A DNA stretch of 64,000 nucleotides from Dehalococcoidia bacterium (GTDB lineage Bacteria > Chloroflexota > Dehalococcoidia > SpSt-223): positions 513,008-577,007 of the forward strand of contig JANWZD010000001.1 of the NCBI GenBank assembly GCA_025054935.1. The letters run 5' to 3'. The translations under genes and the position numbers were made by a program. A model generated the notes under the pieces. It did not search any database. It was given only the letters and a program-made list of their open reading frames with translations, and was not told where the DNA came from. Shown here one piece after another: positions 21,895-30,570 of the stretch. Each line of letters begins with the position of its first letter. Within the stretch, counting starts at the first letter, position 1.

Positions 21895-22710
21895 ATGTCC
21901 GACCTCGACCAAGCCCCACGCCCCGCCGCCTCGTCCGACTGGTCGACGATCGAACTGAAAACCCTTACCCTCGAAGCAAGCCTCCAGCAGCAGCTGATCT
22001 ACGCGCGCGACCTCGCGCGGGCGTTCGCTGAACTCGAAGCGAAGGAGGCCCAGCGCAAGCGCCTGCTTGAAAAGGTTATCTCGGCGCAGGAAGACGAGCG
22101 TCGGCGCATCGCGATCGATATCCACGATGAAGTGCTGCAGATGCTCGGGTTCAACTTGATGAAGATCGACCTGATCGAGCGGCTCTGGCAGAAAGGCGAC
22201 TATCCGCTCGCGCTGGAGCACCTGCGAACCTTGCGCGACACGCTCGAGTCAGCCATCAATCTGCTGCGCGATATCATCACCGACCTCCGGCCGCCCTCTC
22301 TCGATGTCCAAGGGCTCATCCCGACGCTCGATGAATATCTCAAGCGCTTCCGTCGCGAGACCGGGATCGAGGTCGCGCTCTCGAGCGCTATCGGCCGCCG
22401 GCAGTCGCCGACCGTCGAAACGCTGATCTACCGCCTTGTGCAAGAAGCGCTCGTCAACACGCGAAAGCACGCCAAAGCGACCCGCGTCTCGGTCGATCTC
22501 GTCGCCCAGGGAGATCGAATTCAGGTGACGGTGCAGGATAACGGCCGTGGCTTCGTGGTCGAGGAGGCGCTGCGCGACAGTTTGGCACGCGGAAGCATCG
22601 GGCTCCATTCCATCATCGAGCGCGTGCATCTCGCCGGGGGCGAGTGCGAGATCCTGAGCGAACCGGGCGCGGGCACGACGATCCGCTTCTCCGTCCCGAT
22701 GAACGCTTAA
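21895..22710 (+). CDS. NarL/LiaS-type sensor histidine kinase, cytoplasmic and orphan
   Basis: 271 aa: an N-terminal coiled coil (20-60), HisKA_3 dimerisation domain with the phospho-acceptor His at about 77 (ERRRIAIDIHDEV), RPPSLDVQGL, and a HATPase_c domain (LVQEALVNTRKHAKAT, VQDNGRGF, GSIGLHSIIERV). There is no membrane segment or PAS/GAF input domain, so the signal likely comes from a partner. No response regulator is adjacent. AGGAG precedes the ATG. It follows the HAD gene in the same transcript. Confidence 0.88.
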   Translation: MSDLDQAPRPAASSDWSTIELKTLTLEASLQQQLIYARDLARAFAELEAKEAQRKRLLEKVISAQEDERRRIAIDIHDEVLQMLGFNLMKIDLIERLWQKGDYPLALEHLRTLRDTLESAINLLRDIITDLRPPSLDVQGLIPTLDEYLKRFRRETGIEVALSSAIGRRQSPTVETLIYRLVQEALVNTRKHAKATRVSVDLVAQGDRIQVTVQDNGRGFVVEEALRDSLARGSIGLHSIIERVHLAGGECEILSEPGAGTTIRFSVPMNA

Positions 22711-22982
22711 GAGTTCGGGCCCTCACGCCCCTGGCTGGGCGGTGAGAAGGCGGACTGCTCGCTCCACGCCGCATCGGCCGCCTCGTTCGCAGCACGCCAC
22801 CGCTCCCACGTCTCGGTGAACTCCGCGCTCAACTGGAGATAGCGCGCCTCTGCTTCCGGTATGCCCGCCGGCTCATAGCCGGGCCGAACCTCGCGTTTGC
22901 GCCAGATCAATTCGTGGCGAAGGCGGGCGATCTCCTCATCCAGCGCCCGCAGTCGTGCCTCGAGCCGTTCGATCTCGTCCAT
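22707..22982 (-). CDS. Small coiled-coil protein of unknown function
   Basis: A 91-aa protein beginning MDEIERLEARLRALDEEI, a leucine-heptad coiled coil to about residue 30, followed by charged sequence ending in EGPNS. ATG 22982 has a clear AGGAG with 7-base spacing. A much longer frame continues upstream through the antisense of the phosphomutase and is not real. The gene is divergent from the phosphomutase and overlaps the kinase tail by 4 bases. No family recognised. Confidence 0.65.
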   Translation of the reverse strand: MDEIERLEARLRALDEEIARLRHELIWRKREVRPGYEPAGIPEAEARYLQLSAEFTETWERWRAANEAADAAWSEQSAFSPPSQGREGPNS

Positions 22983-23069
22983 AGTCTCTCCTGCGCCCCG
23001 GCACTGCCGGGCTTGACGGCGGCCGAAGGCGATGCCAAGATGCGGCTGCACCCTGCTTGGAGTTTGCCC

Positions 23070-24461
23070 GTGACGCAGCCAGCGATCAACCCGACGATCT
23101 TTCGCGACTACGACATTCGCGGTGTTGTCGGCACTGATCTTGATGAGCGGATTGTCGCGCAATTGGGGCGCGCCTTCGGGACGTTCCTGCGCCGCAGCAG
23201 CGAGCGGCCGCGCGTCGCCGTCGGCCACGATGCCCGGCTTACGTCGCCCAGCTACGCTGCCGCCGCCATCGACGGCCTCCTCGCCGCCGGCTGCGATGTG
23301 GTCGCGATCGGTATGGTCCCGACACCAGTGCTCTACTTTGCCGTCAACACCCTGGGGGTGGAAGGAGGGCTGTGCGTTACCGCAAGCCATAATCCCCCCC
23401 GATTCAACGGCCTGAAGCTGCGCAAACGGCCGGGGCAGAGCGGCGAGCCGCTGACGAGCGAGGAGATCCAAGAGATCCGGCGCCTTGCTGAAACGGAGCA
23501 CTTTGCCGATGGCGCCGGCACGCTCGAAAACGGCGATGCCGTGACCCCCTATCTGGACTACCTCGCGCAGCGCCTTCGCCTCAGCCGCCCAGTGCGGGTC
23601 GTCCTCGACACTGGCAACGGCGCGACGGGACCGACAGCGCTCGAGGCGCTTCGCCGGATCGGCGCCGAGGTGTGCGGCCTTTTCACAGAGCCGGACGGCA
23701 CCTTCCCGAACCATCTGCCAAATCCCCTCAAGCCCGAGAACCTGCAGTCGCTCATCAAGGAGGTGCAGCACACCGGTGCCGAGATCGGGGTCGCTCTCGA
23801 CGGCGACGGCGACCGGCTCGGCATTGTCGCCGACAACGGGGCCATCCTCTGGCCGGACCAGTATCTCATCTTTCTCGCCCGCCACGCGCTCGCCGCTCGC
23901 CGCGGTCCCGTGGTGTTCGACGTGAAATGTTCGATGGCGCTGATCGAGGAGATCGAGCGCGCTGGCGGGACCCCCATCATGACCCGCACGGGCTACACGA
24001 ATATCGCCCGCAAACGGCGCGAGGTCGGAGCGGTGATCGCGGGCGAATTCTCGGGCCACCTGTTTTTCGACGACCCCGTCATCGATTTCGACGATGGGAC
24101 CTTTGCCGCCGGCATGCTGCTGCACTGGCTTGCCGCCCAAGAGCAGCCGCTCTCGGCGCAGATGCGCAGCCTCACCCAGTATGCGGCCACTCCCGAAGAG
24201 CGCTACGCCTGCAATGAGGCCGCCAAGCAGCGCGTCGTCGAGGAAGTGCGCCGGCGATTCAAGCAGGAATACGACACTATCGATATCGACGGCGTCCGGA
24301 TCATCTTCCCCGACGGCTGGGCGCTTGTCCGCGCTTCGAACACCGAGCCCGCTCTCACCGCCCGCTACGAAGCGCGAAGCCCGGAGCGACTGCGCGCTAT
24401 CGTCGCGCTTGTCAAAGACGTGTTGCGCCAATTTCCCGAGGTCGACCTCGAGCGCGAGTAG
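23070..24461 (+). CDS. Phosphomannomutase/phosphoglucomutase
   Basis: An AlgC/ManB-type alpha-D-phosphohexomutase interconverting hexose 6- and 1-phosphates for sugar-nucleotide synthesis. FRDYDIRG at the N-terminus, TASHNPPRFNGLK with the phosphoserine, ALDGDGDRLG (metal loop), GEFSGHLFF (sugar binding) and RASNTEPALTARYEA (phosphate binding) are all present. The 463-aa length is typical. GTG 23070 is chosen because GGAG lies 7 bases upstream; ATG 23040 is an alternative. Confidence 0.94.
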   Translation: MTQPAINPTIFRDYDIRGVVGTDLDERIVAQLGRAFGTFLRRSSERPRVAVGHDARLTSPSYAAAAIDGLLAAGCDVVAIGMVPTPVLYFAVNTLGVEGGLCVTASHNPPRFNGLKLRKRPGQSGEPLTSEEIQEIRRLAETEHFADGAGTLENGDAVTPYLDYLAQRLRLSRPVRVVLDTGNGATGPTALEALRRIGAEVCGLFTEPDGTFPNHLPNPLKPENLQSLIKEVQHTGAEIGVALDGDGDRLGIVADNGAILWPDQYLIFLARHALAARRGPVVFDVKCSMALIEEIERAGGTPIMTRTGYTNIARKRREVGAVIAGEFSGHLFFDDPVIDFDDGTFAAGMLLHWLAAQEQPLSAQMRSLTQYAATPEERYACNEAAKQRVVEEVRRRFKQEYDTIDIDGVRIIFPDGWALVRASNTEPALTARYEARSPERLRAIVALVKDVLRQFPEVDLERE

Positions 24462-24487
24462 CGAGAAGACCGCAGGAGAGACCCGCC

Positions 24488-25681
24488 GTGCCCGATATCG
24501 CCCACGAACTCGACCCGCCAAGCCGGCTCCTGCTCGGTCCCGGTCCCAGCAACGTTCACCCGCGGGTGAGCCGCGCGCTCGCCGCGCCGGTGCTCGGCTA
24601 TCTCGACCCCGCTTGGTTCACCGTCATGGACGAGACCGTTGCGCTGCTTCGCCGGGTGTACGGCACCGAGAACCGCGTCACCTTCCCCATTTCGGGGACA
24701 GGCACCGCGGGGATGGAAGCGCTGCTGTACAACCTCCTCGAGCCGGGCGACAAAGCGATCATCGGCGTGAACGGCTATTTCGGCGACCGACTGCACCAGA
24801 TCGCCCTGCGGGCCGGCGCGGAGGTCCTCCCCCTGCGCGCTCCGTGGGGGCAGCCGGTCGACCCTGAGCGCGTTCGGATCGCCCTCAAGGAGAACCCAGG
24901 GGTGAGCCTCGTCGCCGTTGTCCACGGTGAGACCTCAACCGGGGTTCTCCAGCCGCTCGACCGCCTCGGCGAGATTGTGCGGCAGTACGGCGCGCTGCTC
25001 CTTGTCGACTGTGTGACAACCCTTGGCGGCGAGGCGGTCGATATCGACGCGAACGGGATCGATGCTGCCTACAGCTGCACGCAGAAAGCGCTCAGCTGCC
25101 CGCCGGGGCTGTCGCCGATCACGCTCAGCGAACGGGCGTGGGAGAAAATCGCGCGGCGGAAGACCCCCGCTCAGTCGTGGTACCTCGACCTGAAGCTGCT
25201 GGCGGAATATTGGCTCGGCAATCGGACCTATCACCACACGCCGCCAGTGGCGATGATCTACGCCCTGCGAGAGGGGCTCCGGCTCGTCCTCGAGGAAGGG
25301 CCGGAGCAGCGGTATGCTCGCCATCGGCGGAACGCCGCTGCGCTGCGTGCTGGGCTCGCCGCGCTCGGCCTGCCGTTCATCGCCGCCGATCCCTACTCGC
25401 TGCCAACCCTGACCGCAGTCCAGCCCCCAGCGGGCGTGGACGAGGCGGCACTGCGCGCGGCGCTCCGCGACCGCTATGGGATCGAAATCGGCGGAGGATT
25501 AGGCCCCCTGCGCGGCAAGGCGTGGCGGATCGGCTTGATGGGGGTGAATGCGACGGCCGCCAATGTCCTCCTCGTCCTGACCGCGCTCGAAGCTGTGCTC
25601 GCCGAGGCCGGCTATCCTGTCGCGCCGGGAGCGGCCAGCGCCGCGGCACGGCAGGTCCTCGCTGCGGCGCCGTCCGACTAA
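24488..25681 (+). CDS. PLP-dependent aminotransferase, alanine-glyoxylate / serine-pyruvate type
   Basis: A class-V aminotransferase of 397 aa: LLGPGPSNVHPRV, GTGTAGMEALLYNLLEPGD (PLP phosphate), VHGETSTGVLQPLDRL, VDCVTTLGGEAVDID, and CTQKALSCPPGLS with the Schiff-base Lys. It would use glyoxylate or pyruvate as acceptor. It is 24 bases upstream of a 4-hydroxy-2-oxoglutarate aldolase-like gene whose product would be glyoxylate, so a joint pathway is likely. The GTG start has GGAGAG upstream. Confidence 0.9.
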   Translation: MPDIAHELDPPSRLLLGPGPSNVHPRVSRALAAPVLGYLDPAWFTVMDETVALLRRVYGTENRVTFPISGTGTAGMEALLYNLLEPGDKAIIGVNGYFGDRLHQIALRAGAEVLPLRAPWGQPVDPERVRIALKENPGVSLVAVVHGETSTGVLQPLDRLGEIVRQYGALLLVDCVTTLGGEAVDIDANGIDAAYSCTQKALSCPPGLSPITLSERAWEKIARRKTPAQSWYLDLKLLAEYWLGNRTYHHTPPVAMIYALREGLRLVLEEGPEQRYARHRRNAAALRAGLAALGLPFIAADPYSLPTLTAVQPPAGVDEAALRAALRDRYGIEIGGGLGPLRGKAWRIGLMGVNATAANVLLVLTALEAVLAEAGYPVAPGAASAAARQVLAAAPSD

Positions 25682-25705
25682 TGCCCCGCCCGACCAAAGG
25701 AGAAC

Positions 25706-26608
25706 ATGATGGTGAGCGTGCAGGGTGTCTTCCCTCCTGTTCCGACAATCTTCGACGCCGAAGGAGCGCTCGACCTCGAGCGGTTTGCTCGGAACCTCCG
25801 GCGGTGGAACGCGACCGGTCTTGCCGGCTACGTGGTGCTGGGGTCGAACGGAGAGTTTGCGCTTCTGGAGGAGCGGGAGAAGCTCGCCCTGATCGAACGC
25901 GCCCGCGACGAGACCCCGCCGGACAAGCGTCTCATCGCGGGAACTGCGGCCGAGTCGACGCGCGGCACGATCGCGCTCACGCGGGCGGCGGCAGCGCTTG
26001 GCGCCGACGCGGCGCTCGTGCTGACCCCGCATTTCTATTCGCCCTTCTACGACGAGGCAGCGTACCTCCGGCACTTCATGGCGGTCGCCGACGCCTCCCC
26101 CATCCCGGTCCTCGCCTACTCCATGCCCGCCTTCGCCAAGGTCGACCTCGCGGTCTCGACCCTCCTTGCGCTCGCTGAGCACCCGAACATCATCGGCTAT
26201 AAAGAGAGCGGGAGCGATGTCGCCAAGATCGCGGCGGTCGCAGCGAGCGCGCCCTCCCACTTTGCGCCGCTCATCGGCTCGGGGAGCCACTATCTTCCCG
26301 CGCGGCTGCTCGGCGCAACGGGCGGCATTCTCAGCCTCGCCATCGTCGCGCCGGAGGCATGCGTCGAACTCGACGCCGCGATCGCCTGCGGCGACCTGCC
26401 GAAAGCCCAAGCGCTTCAGCGGCGGCTGCTTGCGCTCAACACTGCCATCACCAGCCGCTACGGCATCGCGGGGGTGAAGGCAGCACTCGACCTCCTCGGC
26501 TATGCGGGGGGAGCCCCCCGTTCCCCACTCACGCCGCTTGATGAGACCGCCCGGCACGACCTCGCGACTGTCCTCGCTGCTGCCGGTCTTCTGCCAAGCG
26601 CCGCCTAA
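25706..26608 (+). CDS. DapA-superfamily aldolase, closest in motifs to 4-hydroxy-2-oxoglutarate aldolase
   Basis: A 300-aa TIM-barrel, class-I (Lys) aldolase/lyase. GSNGEFALL replaces the GTTGE of DapA; the Schiff-base Lys is in NIIGYKESGSD and the partner Tyr in VLAYSMP. GSNGEF, SPIPVLAYS and the C-terminal YGIAGVKAALDLLGYAGG look like mitochondrial HOGA1 as I remember it, rather than DapA. Expected reaction: 4-hydroxy-2-oxoglutarate to pyruvate and glyoxylate. Other family roles cannot be excluded. AAAGGAG precedes ATG 25706; ATG 25709 is equally possible. Confidence 0.82.
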   Translation: MMVSVQGVFPPVPTIFDAEGALDLERFARNLRRWNATGLAGYVVLGSNGEFALLEEREKLALIERARDETPPDKRLIAGTAAESTRGTIALTRAAAALGADAALVLTPHFYSPFYDEAAYLRHFMAVADASPIPVLAYSMPAFAKVDLAVSTLLALAEHPNIIGYKESGSDVAKIAAVAASAPSHFAPLIGSGSHYLPARLLGATGGILSLAIVAPEACVELDAAIACGDLPKAQALQRRLLALNTAITSRYGIAGVKAALDLLGYAGGAPRSPLTPLDETARHDLATVLAAAGLLPSAA

Positions 26609-27894
26609 GAGCGCTCCTCCGTCGCCGAGTCGCGAAAGACGGCCCGAGGCGGCGCAAGAAGCGCGATTGCGGCCATCAGCCCCACAACCAGCACTCCCTG
26701 CAGGGCAAACGTCATCTGCACGCCGATGAGGTCGGCGAGGGCGCTAATCGGCAGTACCATCAACGGCATCATCGAGAACGTGAACATATAGACGCTCATC
26801 AGGCGGCCGAGGTAGTCGCGGTCGCAGTTCAGCATCAGCAGCGTGTTGTTGAGCGACATGAAGAGGTTGCTCACGCCGCCGGCGCCCATCAGCAGGATCG
26901 CCGCCACGGCGAAACTACTGGTCGCTCCAACGACGAGCAGCAGCGCCCCAAAGGCGAGTGCTGCCACAAGCTGCAGCACCGCCTTGCGGGGATAGTCGGC
27001 AAACGCTCCCAGCGCCAGCGACCCGACAAGCGCGCCAAGGCCCTGCATCGTCATCAGGAAACCGAGCCCGGCCGACTCAACGCCGAGCACCGAGACGGCG
27101 TAGACCGGCAAGAGATTGACGTAGGGCATGCCGATGCCGACGAAGACAAAAGCCGTCAGGATCATCACCCAGAGCGAAGGCTGGGCCGCAATATAGCGGA
27201 AGCCGGCGCCAATCTCTGCAAACATCGGCCGACGTGGCGCCCCGCTCCGCCGCGGAAGCCGGACTAGGAGCAGCGGGAGCGCCGAGAGGAAGTAGCAGGC
27301 ACTCATCAGGTAATACACCCCAGCAATCCCAACGCCCGGCAGGGCGATGAGGATCCCCGCGAGCGCCGGCCCAACGATGCGGGACAAGTTGAAGAACGAG
27401 TTGTTCACCGCAATGGCGTTGGCAAGAAAGCGCTCCGGAACGACGTCCGGCAGCGCACCTTGGCGAGCGGGCATGTTGAAGGCGAACAGCGTGCCTTGCC
27501 AGAGCGCAGAGACGACAAGATGCCAGACCTGGATCACGCCCGTCTGCACGAGCAGCGCAATGACAACGGTCTGGAGGCCAACGAGCAGCTGCGTGACCGC
27601 CATGATGGCTCGGCGGTCATAGCGGTCGGCGGCGACGCCGGCGAACAACGTCAAGACGAGGCCGGGCACTCCCCATGCCACCGCGACAAGGCCGAGGTCG
27701 GTCGCGCGACCAGCGATGAGATACGCGAGGTAGCCGGTCGTCACCATCTGCATCGTCATCGGCACATAGGTGCAGACCAGCCCGAGGACAAAAGCGCGGA
27801 ATTGCGGTTGGCTGAGGGAGATAAACATCTTCGGCCAGCGGGACTCCGGCGCTGGCCGATCGGCGCTCAGTTCGATGACCGTTCGCTGGCTCAC
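26605..27894 (-). CDS. MFS transporter (12 TM), enterobactin-exporter-like MFS_3 family
   Basis: A 429-aa major facilitator predicted to export small molecules. About 12 hydrophobic helices, motif A-like GVAADRYDRRAIM between helices 2 and 3, and FNMPARQGALPDVVP with NAIAVNNSFFNLSRIVGPALAG are typical of the MFS_3 exporters. The frame stays open to 28971 but that is antisense to the next gene. GTG 27894 is chosen because TACAAT lies 6 bases before it; ATG 27828 is an alternative. The 3' end overlaps the aldolase gene by 4 bases. Confidence 0.88.
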   Translation of the reverse strand: MSQRTVIELSADRPAPESRWPKMFISLSQPQFRAFVLGLVCTYVPMTMQMVTTGYLAYLIAGRATDLGLVAVAWGVPGLVLTLFAGVAADRYDRRAIMAVTQLLVGLQTVVIALLVQTGVIQVWHLVVSALWQGTLFAFNMPARQGALPDVVPERFLANAIAVNNSFFNLSRIVGPALAGILIALPGVGIAGVYYLMSACYFLSALPLLLVRLPRRSGAPRRPMFAEIGAGFRYIAAQPSLWVMILTAFVFVGIGMPYVNLLPVYAVSVLGVESAGLGFLMTMQGLGALVGSLALGAFADYPRKAVLQLVAALAFGALLLVVGATSSFAVAAILLMGAGGVSNLFMSLNNTLLMLNCDRDYLGRLMSVYMFTFSMMPLMVLPISALADLIGVQMTFALQGVLVVGLMAAIALLAPPRAVFRDSATEERS

Positions 27895-27900
27895 TGAGCG

Positions 27901-27929
27901 ATTGTACCACCGACGTTCGAGAGCAACGC
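27901..27929 (-). promoter_or_regulatory. Leaderless promoter of the MFS gene
   Basis: Minus strand: GCGTTG (27929-27924, weak), 17-base spacer, TACAAT (27906-27901), then 6 bases to GTG 27894. No ribosome site exists in the gap. Confidence 0.5.
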
Positions 27930-27938
27930 GCCTATACT
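27910..27938 (+). promoter_or_regulatory. Leaderless promoter of the GT39-like gene, overlapping the divergent MFS promoter
   Basis: TATACT (27933-27938) is followed by 7 bases and GTG 27946. The -35 region (CCGACG, 27910-27915) is weak. The core elements of two divergent promoters occupy the same ~40 bases. Confidence 0.5.
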
Positions 27939-27945
27939 TCGCTCC

Positions 27946-30366
27946 GTGCTCGGCTCTCGGTGGCGCCTCCCGCTCGAAGCGGGCGGCAGCGCGCCCTTCA
28001 CCCGCATCGACTGGCTTCTCTTCGGCGGGGTGATCCTCGTCGCCGCCCTCCTGCGTCTTCCCGCCCTCGACACGATCCCGCCGGGGCTGTGGCGCGATGA
28101 GGCAGGCTACGCGCTCGCCGCTCAAGACATTCAGCGGGGCCTCCTCAAGGTGTACTGGGGAGACAAAGAACCGCTCTTCCCCTATGTTCTCGCCGGGGTC
28201 TTCGCCGCACTGGGGCCGAGCGTGGAGACAGTGCGGGGAACGGCGGCGCTTTTCGGCGTCGGCACGGTCGGCCTGACATTTCTCCTCGGCCGCCTGCTCC
28301 TCGGCCGCTGGGGCGGCAGCGTCGCCGCCATCGGTCTCGCGACGACCTTCTGGACCCTCGACCTGAACCGCATCGGCTTTCGCGTCAACACTATGCCGTT
28401 CTTTCTGACCCTCGCTTTCTGGCTCCTGTGGCGGGGGCTCATCCGCGGCGGCCGCGGAAACTGGCTCGGCGCCGGGATCGCCCTCGGCGTAACGCCGTAT
28501 ACCTATCTCGCAGCGCGAATGGCGCCAGTTGCGGTTGCGCTCTTCTTCGGCTGGCTGCTCCTTGTCGACCGACGACGCGTTGCTGCCGACCGCAGCGGAT
28601 GGGCGCTGCTTGCCGGGGGGATGATCCTCACCGCGCTTCCTCTCCTCATCTATTTTGTGGTCGAACCAGCCTCCTTTCTCGACCGCGCCAAGCAGCTGTC
28701 GCCGTTCTCCGGAGCAGCTTCCCCCGCGGAGATCGCGGTCATCGCGGCGAGAGGCGTGTGGGACACCGTCGGGATGTTCTTCTGGCGCGGCGACAGCGAG
28801 CCCCGCCACAATCTCCCCGGCCGGCCCGTGCTTGACCTTGCGAGCGGCGCCCTGTTCGCCCTTGGCGGAGCGATCTGCATCGTCCGGTTCCGCGAGCGGG
28901 CGGCAGCGTTTCTCCTCCTCTGGCTGGCGATGCTCCTCCTGCCAAGCGCGCTCGCCGTCGACAACCCCCACGCCCTGCGCACGCTCGGCGCCGCTCCCGC
29001 TGTCTTCCTGCTCGTTGCGCTCGGCGCCTCCACCCTCGGGATGGCGCTCACGTCGCTGCTCCGCCGCCCGGCGGTAGCGCCGACGCTCGCGGCGGCCTGG
29101 CTGGTGATCGCCGGGGCGCTCACCGTGCGAGACTATTTTCTAGTTTGGGCTGCTTCGCCGCTGACCGCCCAGTTCTTCGAAGCAGAGGTGACCGCCGCCG
29201 CCCGCCTCCTGCGCGACGCGCCCCCTGGAACCCTCGCCTACGCCTCGGCGCCCTTTGTGCCGCACCCGACGGTTGAATTCCTCGCCCCCGCACGCGCCCC
29301 ACTCTGGTTCGACGGCGGCGAGGGGGTCGTCTTCCGGCACGACCGCGGGCCAAACGGGACCGTCTACGCGCTCCCCGGCTCGAACGAGCGAGCGCGCAGC
29401 ACGCTTCAGTCTGCGGTCGGGGACGCTGTCATCACGCCGGGCCCGGCCGGCGCAGACGGTCGGCCCCGCGCTTGGCTGGTCTTCCTCCCGCCGACCGCGC
29501 CGATCGTCGTGCCCCGCCTCCCGCAGCCGGCCGCCTTCATCGCCGGCGGGGTCGTCGAGGTGACGAGCAGGAGCGACATCCCGCCCGCGATCGCGCCGGG
29601 CGGGCGGGTCGAGGTGGCGATCGCATGGTCGCCGCGCGGCCCGACCGTGCAGCCGGACCTCGCTTTCTTCGTCCACCTGCTCGACGCGACGGGACAGCTC
29701 CGCGGCCAGCATGACGCGGTGACGTATCCGAGCTGGCAGTGGCAGGGCGGCGAGCGCGTCATCAGCTGGTTTTCGCTGCCGGTCGCCCCCGATGCTCCGC
29801 CCGGCCGCTACCGCCTGATTGCCGGGGTTTACCCCCGCGCCACCTTGCAGCGCCTGCCCTGGACAGCTGCTGGCCCCGCAGGCGAACAGCCGGTCGGCGA
29901 CACCATCGAGCTCGGCATCACGAAGATTGCGCCGCCGCCGCCGCCGCCGCCGGAGCGCTGGCTCGGGGTTGCGCTCGGGGGGCGGATCGCGCTCGACGGG
30001 GTCGACCTCCCCCCCGGCGGCTGCGCCCTGGAGAGCGCGCGCCCCCCCTGCGATCTCACGATCGCGCTGCATTGGCGAGCACTGACCGTCCAGCCGGACG
30101 ACGTCCAAGTCTTCGTCCATCTGGCGGGCAGAGACGACCGCCCGGTCGTCCAAGCCGACGGCGCGCCGCGGGGCGGAACGTATCCAACCTCACTCTGGTC
30201 GCCCGGAGAACGGGTGCTCGACCAACGGGCGCTGCAGCTCCCGGCAGGACTTCCGCCCGGCGACTACCGCCTTCTCGTCGGCCTCTACCGCCTCGAGGGA
30301 GGAGCGCGGCTTGCGACGCCGTGGGGAGCGGAGAGTATCGAGATCGCGACGGTACGGGTCGGCTGA
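27946..30366 (+). CDS. GT39-like membrane glycosyltransferase with duplicated C-terminal domains
   Basis: An 806-aa polyprenyl-phosphate-sugar glycosyltransferase-like protein. About 10-12 membrane helices fill the first ~420 residues; the early loop has PPGLWRDEAGYALAAQ, the acidic D-E motif of GT-C enzymes, and NRIGFRVNTMPFF. Beyond the helices are two related beta-rich extracytoplasmic modules (about 540-655 and 675-805) sharing TVQPD-FVHL, WSPGERV/WQGGERV and PPG-YRL--GLY/GVY, joined by a run of seven prolines. The acceptor is unknown. The GTG start follows a -10 box by 7 bases with no ribosome site. Confidence 0.82.
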   Translation: MLGSRWRLPLEAGGSAPFTRIDWLLFGGVILVAALLRLPALDTIPPGLWRDEAGYALAAQDIQRGLLKVYWGDKEPLFPYVLAGVFAALGPSVETVRGTAALFGVGTVGLTFLLGRLLLGRWGGSVAAIGLATTFWTLDLNRIGFRVNTMPFFLTLAFWLLWRGLIRGGRGNWLGAGIALGVTPYTYLAARMAPVAVALFFGWLLLVDRRRVAADRSGWALLAGGMILTALPLLIYFVVEPASFLDRAKQLSPFSGAASPAEIAVIAARGVWDTVGMFFWRGDSEPRHNLPGRPVLDLASGALFALGGAICIVRFRERAAAFLLLWLAMLLLPSALAVDNPHALRTLGAAPAVFLLVALGASTLGMALTSLLRRPAVAPTLAAAWLVIAGALTVRDYFLVWAASPLTAQFFEAEVTAAARLLRDAPPGTLAYASAPFVPHPTVEFLAPARAPLWFDGGEGVVFRHDRGPNGTVYALPGSNERARSTLQSAVGDAVITPGPAGADGRPRAWLVFLPPTAPIVVPRLPQPAAFIAGGVVEVTSRSDIPPAIAPGGRVEVAIAWSPRGPTVQPDLAFFVHLLDATGQLRGQHDAVTYPSWQWQGGERVISWFSLPVAPDAPPGRYRLIAGVYPRATLQRLPWTAAGPAGEQPVGDTIELGITKIAPPPPPPPERWLGVALGGRIALDGVDLPPGGCALESARPPCDLTIALHWRALTVQPDDVQVFVHLAGRDDRPVVQADGAPRGGTYPTSLWSPGERVLDQRALQLPAGLPPGDYRLLVGLYRLEGGARLATPWGAESIEIATVRVG

Positions 30367-30483
30367 GCACGCGACGCCGTCTGCTGCTCCCCCGCGGCAG
30401 GAGAGCGCCGCGCCGGTGCCGTCCCGGGCAGGAGCAGGTCTCGCGTGCCGCCGTCCGCCCGGCAGCCGAGCGCTTTGGGACGC

Positions 30484-30513
30484 TTGACGGGACGAGAACA
30501 AATGTTCTATTCT
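30484..30513 (+). promoter_or_regulatory. Sigma-factor gene promoter with LexA-like operator in the spacer
   Basis: TTGACG (30484-30489), 18-base spacer, TATTCT (30508-30513). The spacer ends with GAACAAATGTTC (30496-30507), which fits the Gram-positive LexA core GAAC-RNRY-GTTC; the dyad extends to AGAACA-AA-TGTTCT. A repressor bound here would block RNA polymerase. This makes SOS control of the next gene likely. Confidence 0.7.
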
Positions 30514-30570
30514 CAACGCGGGATGAGCCCCCGCTGAGCGCGGGGCGATCGCGGCGGAAGGAGCGCTCCG

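Noticed and set aside
22983-24521. Long minus-strand open frame antisense to the phosphohexomutase, continuous with the 91-aa coiled-coil gene
   Set aside because: High GC keeps antisense frames open; only the last 91 codons have a start with ribosome site and protein-like composition.
27895-28971. N-terminal extension of the MFS frame
   Set aside because: It runs antisense through the GT39-like gene; membrane topology starts only after 27830.
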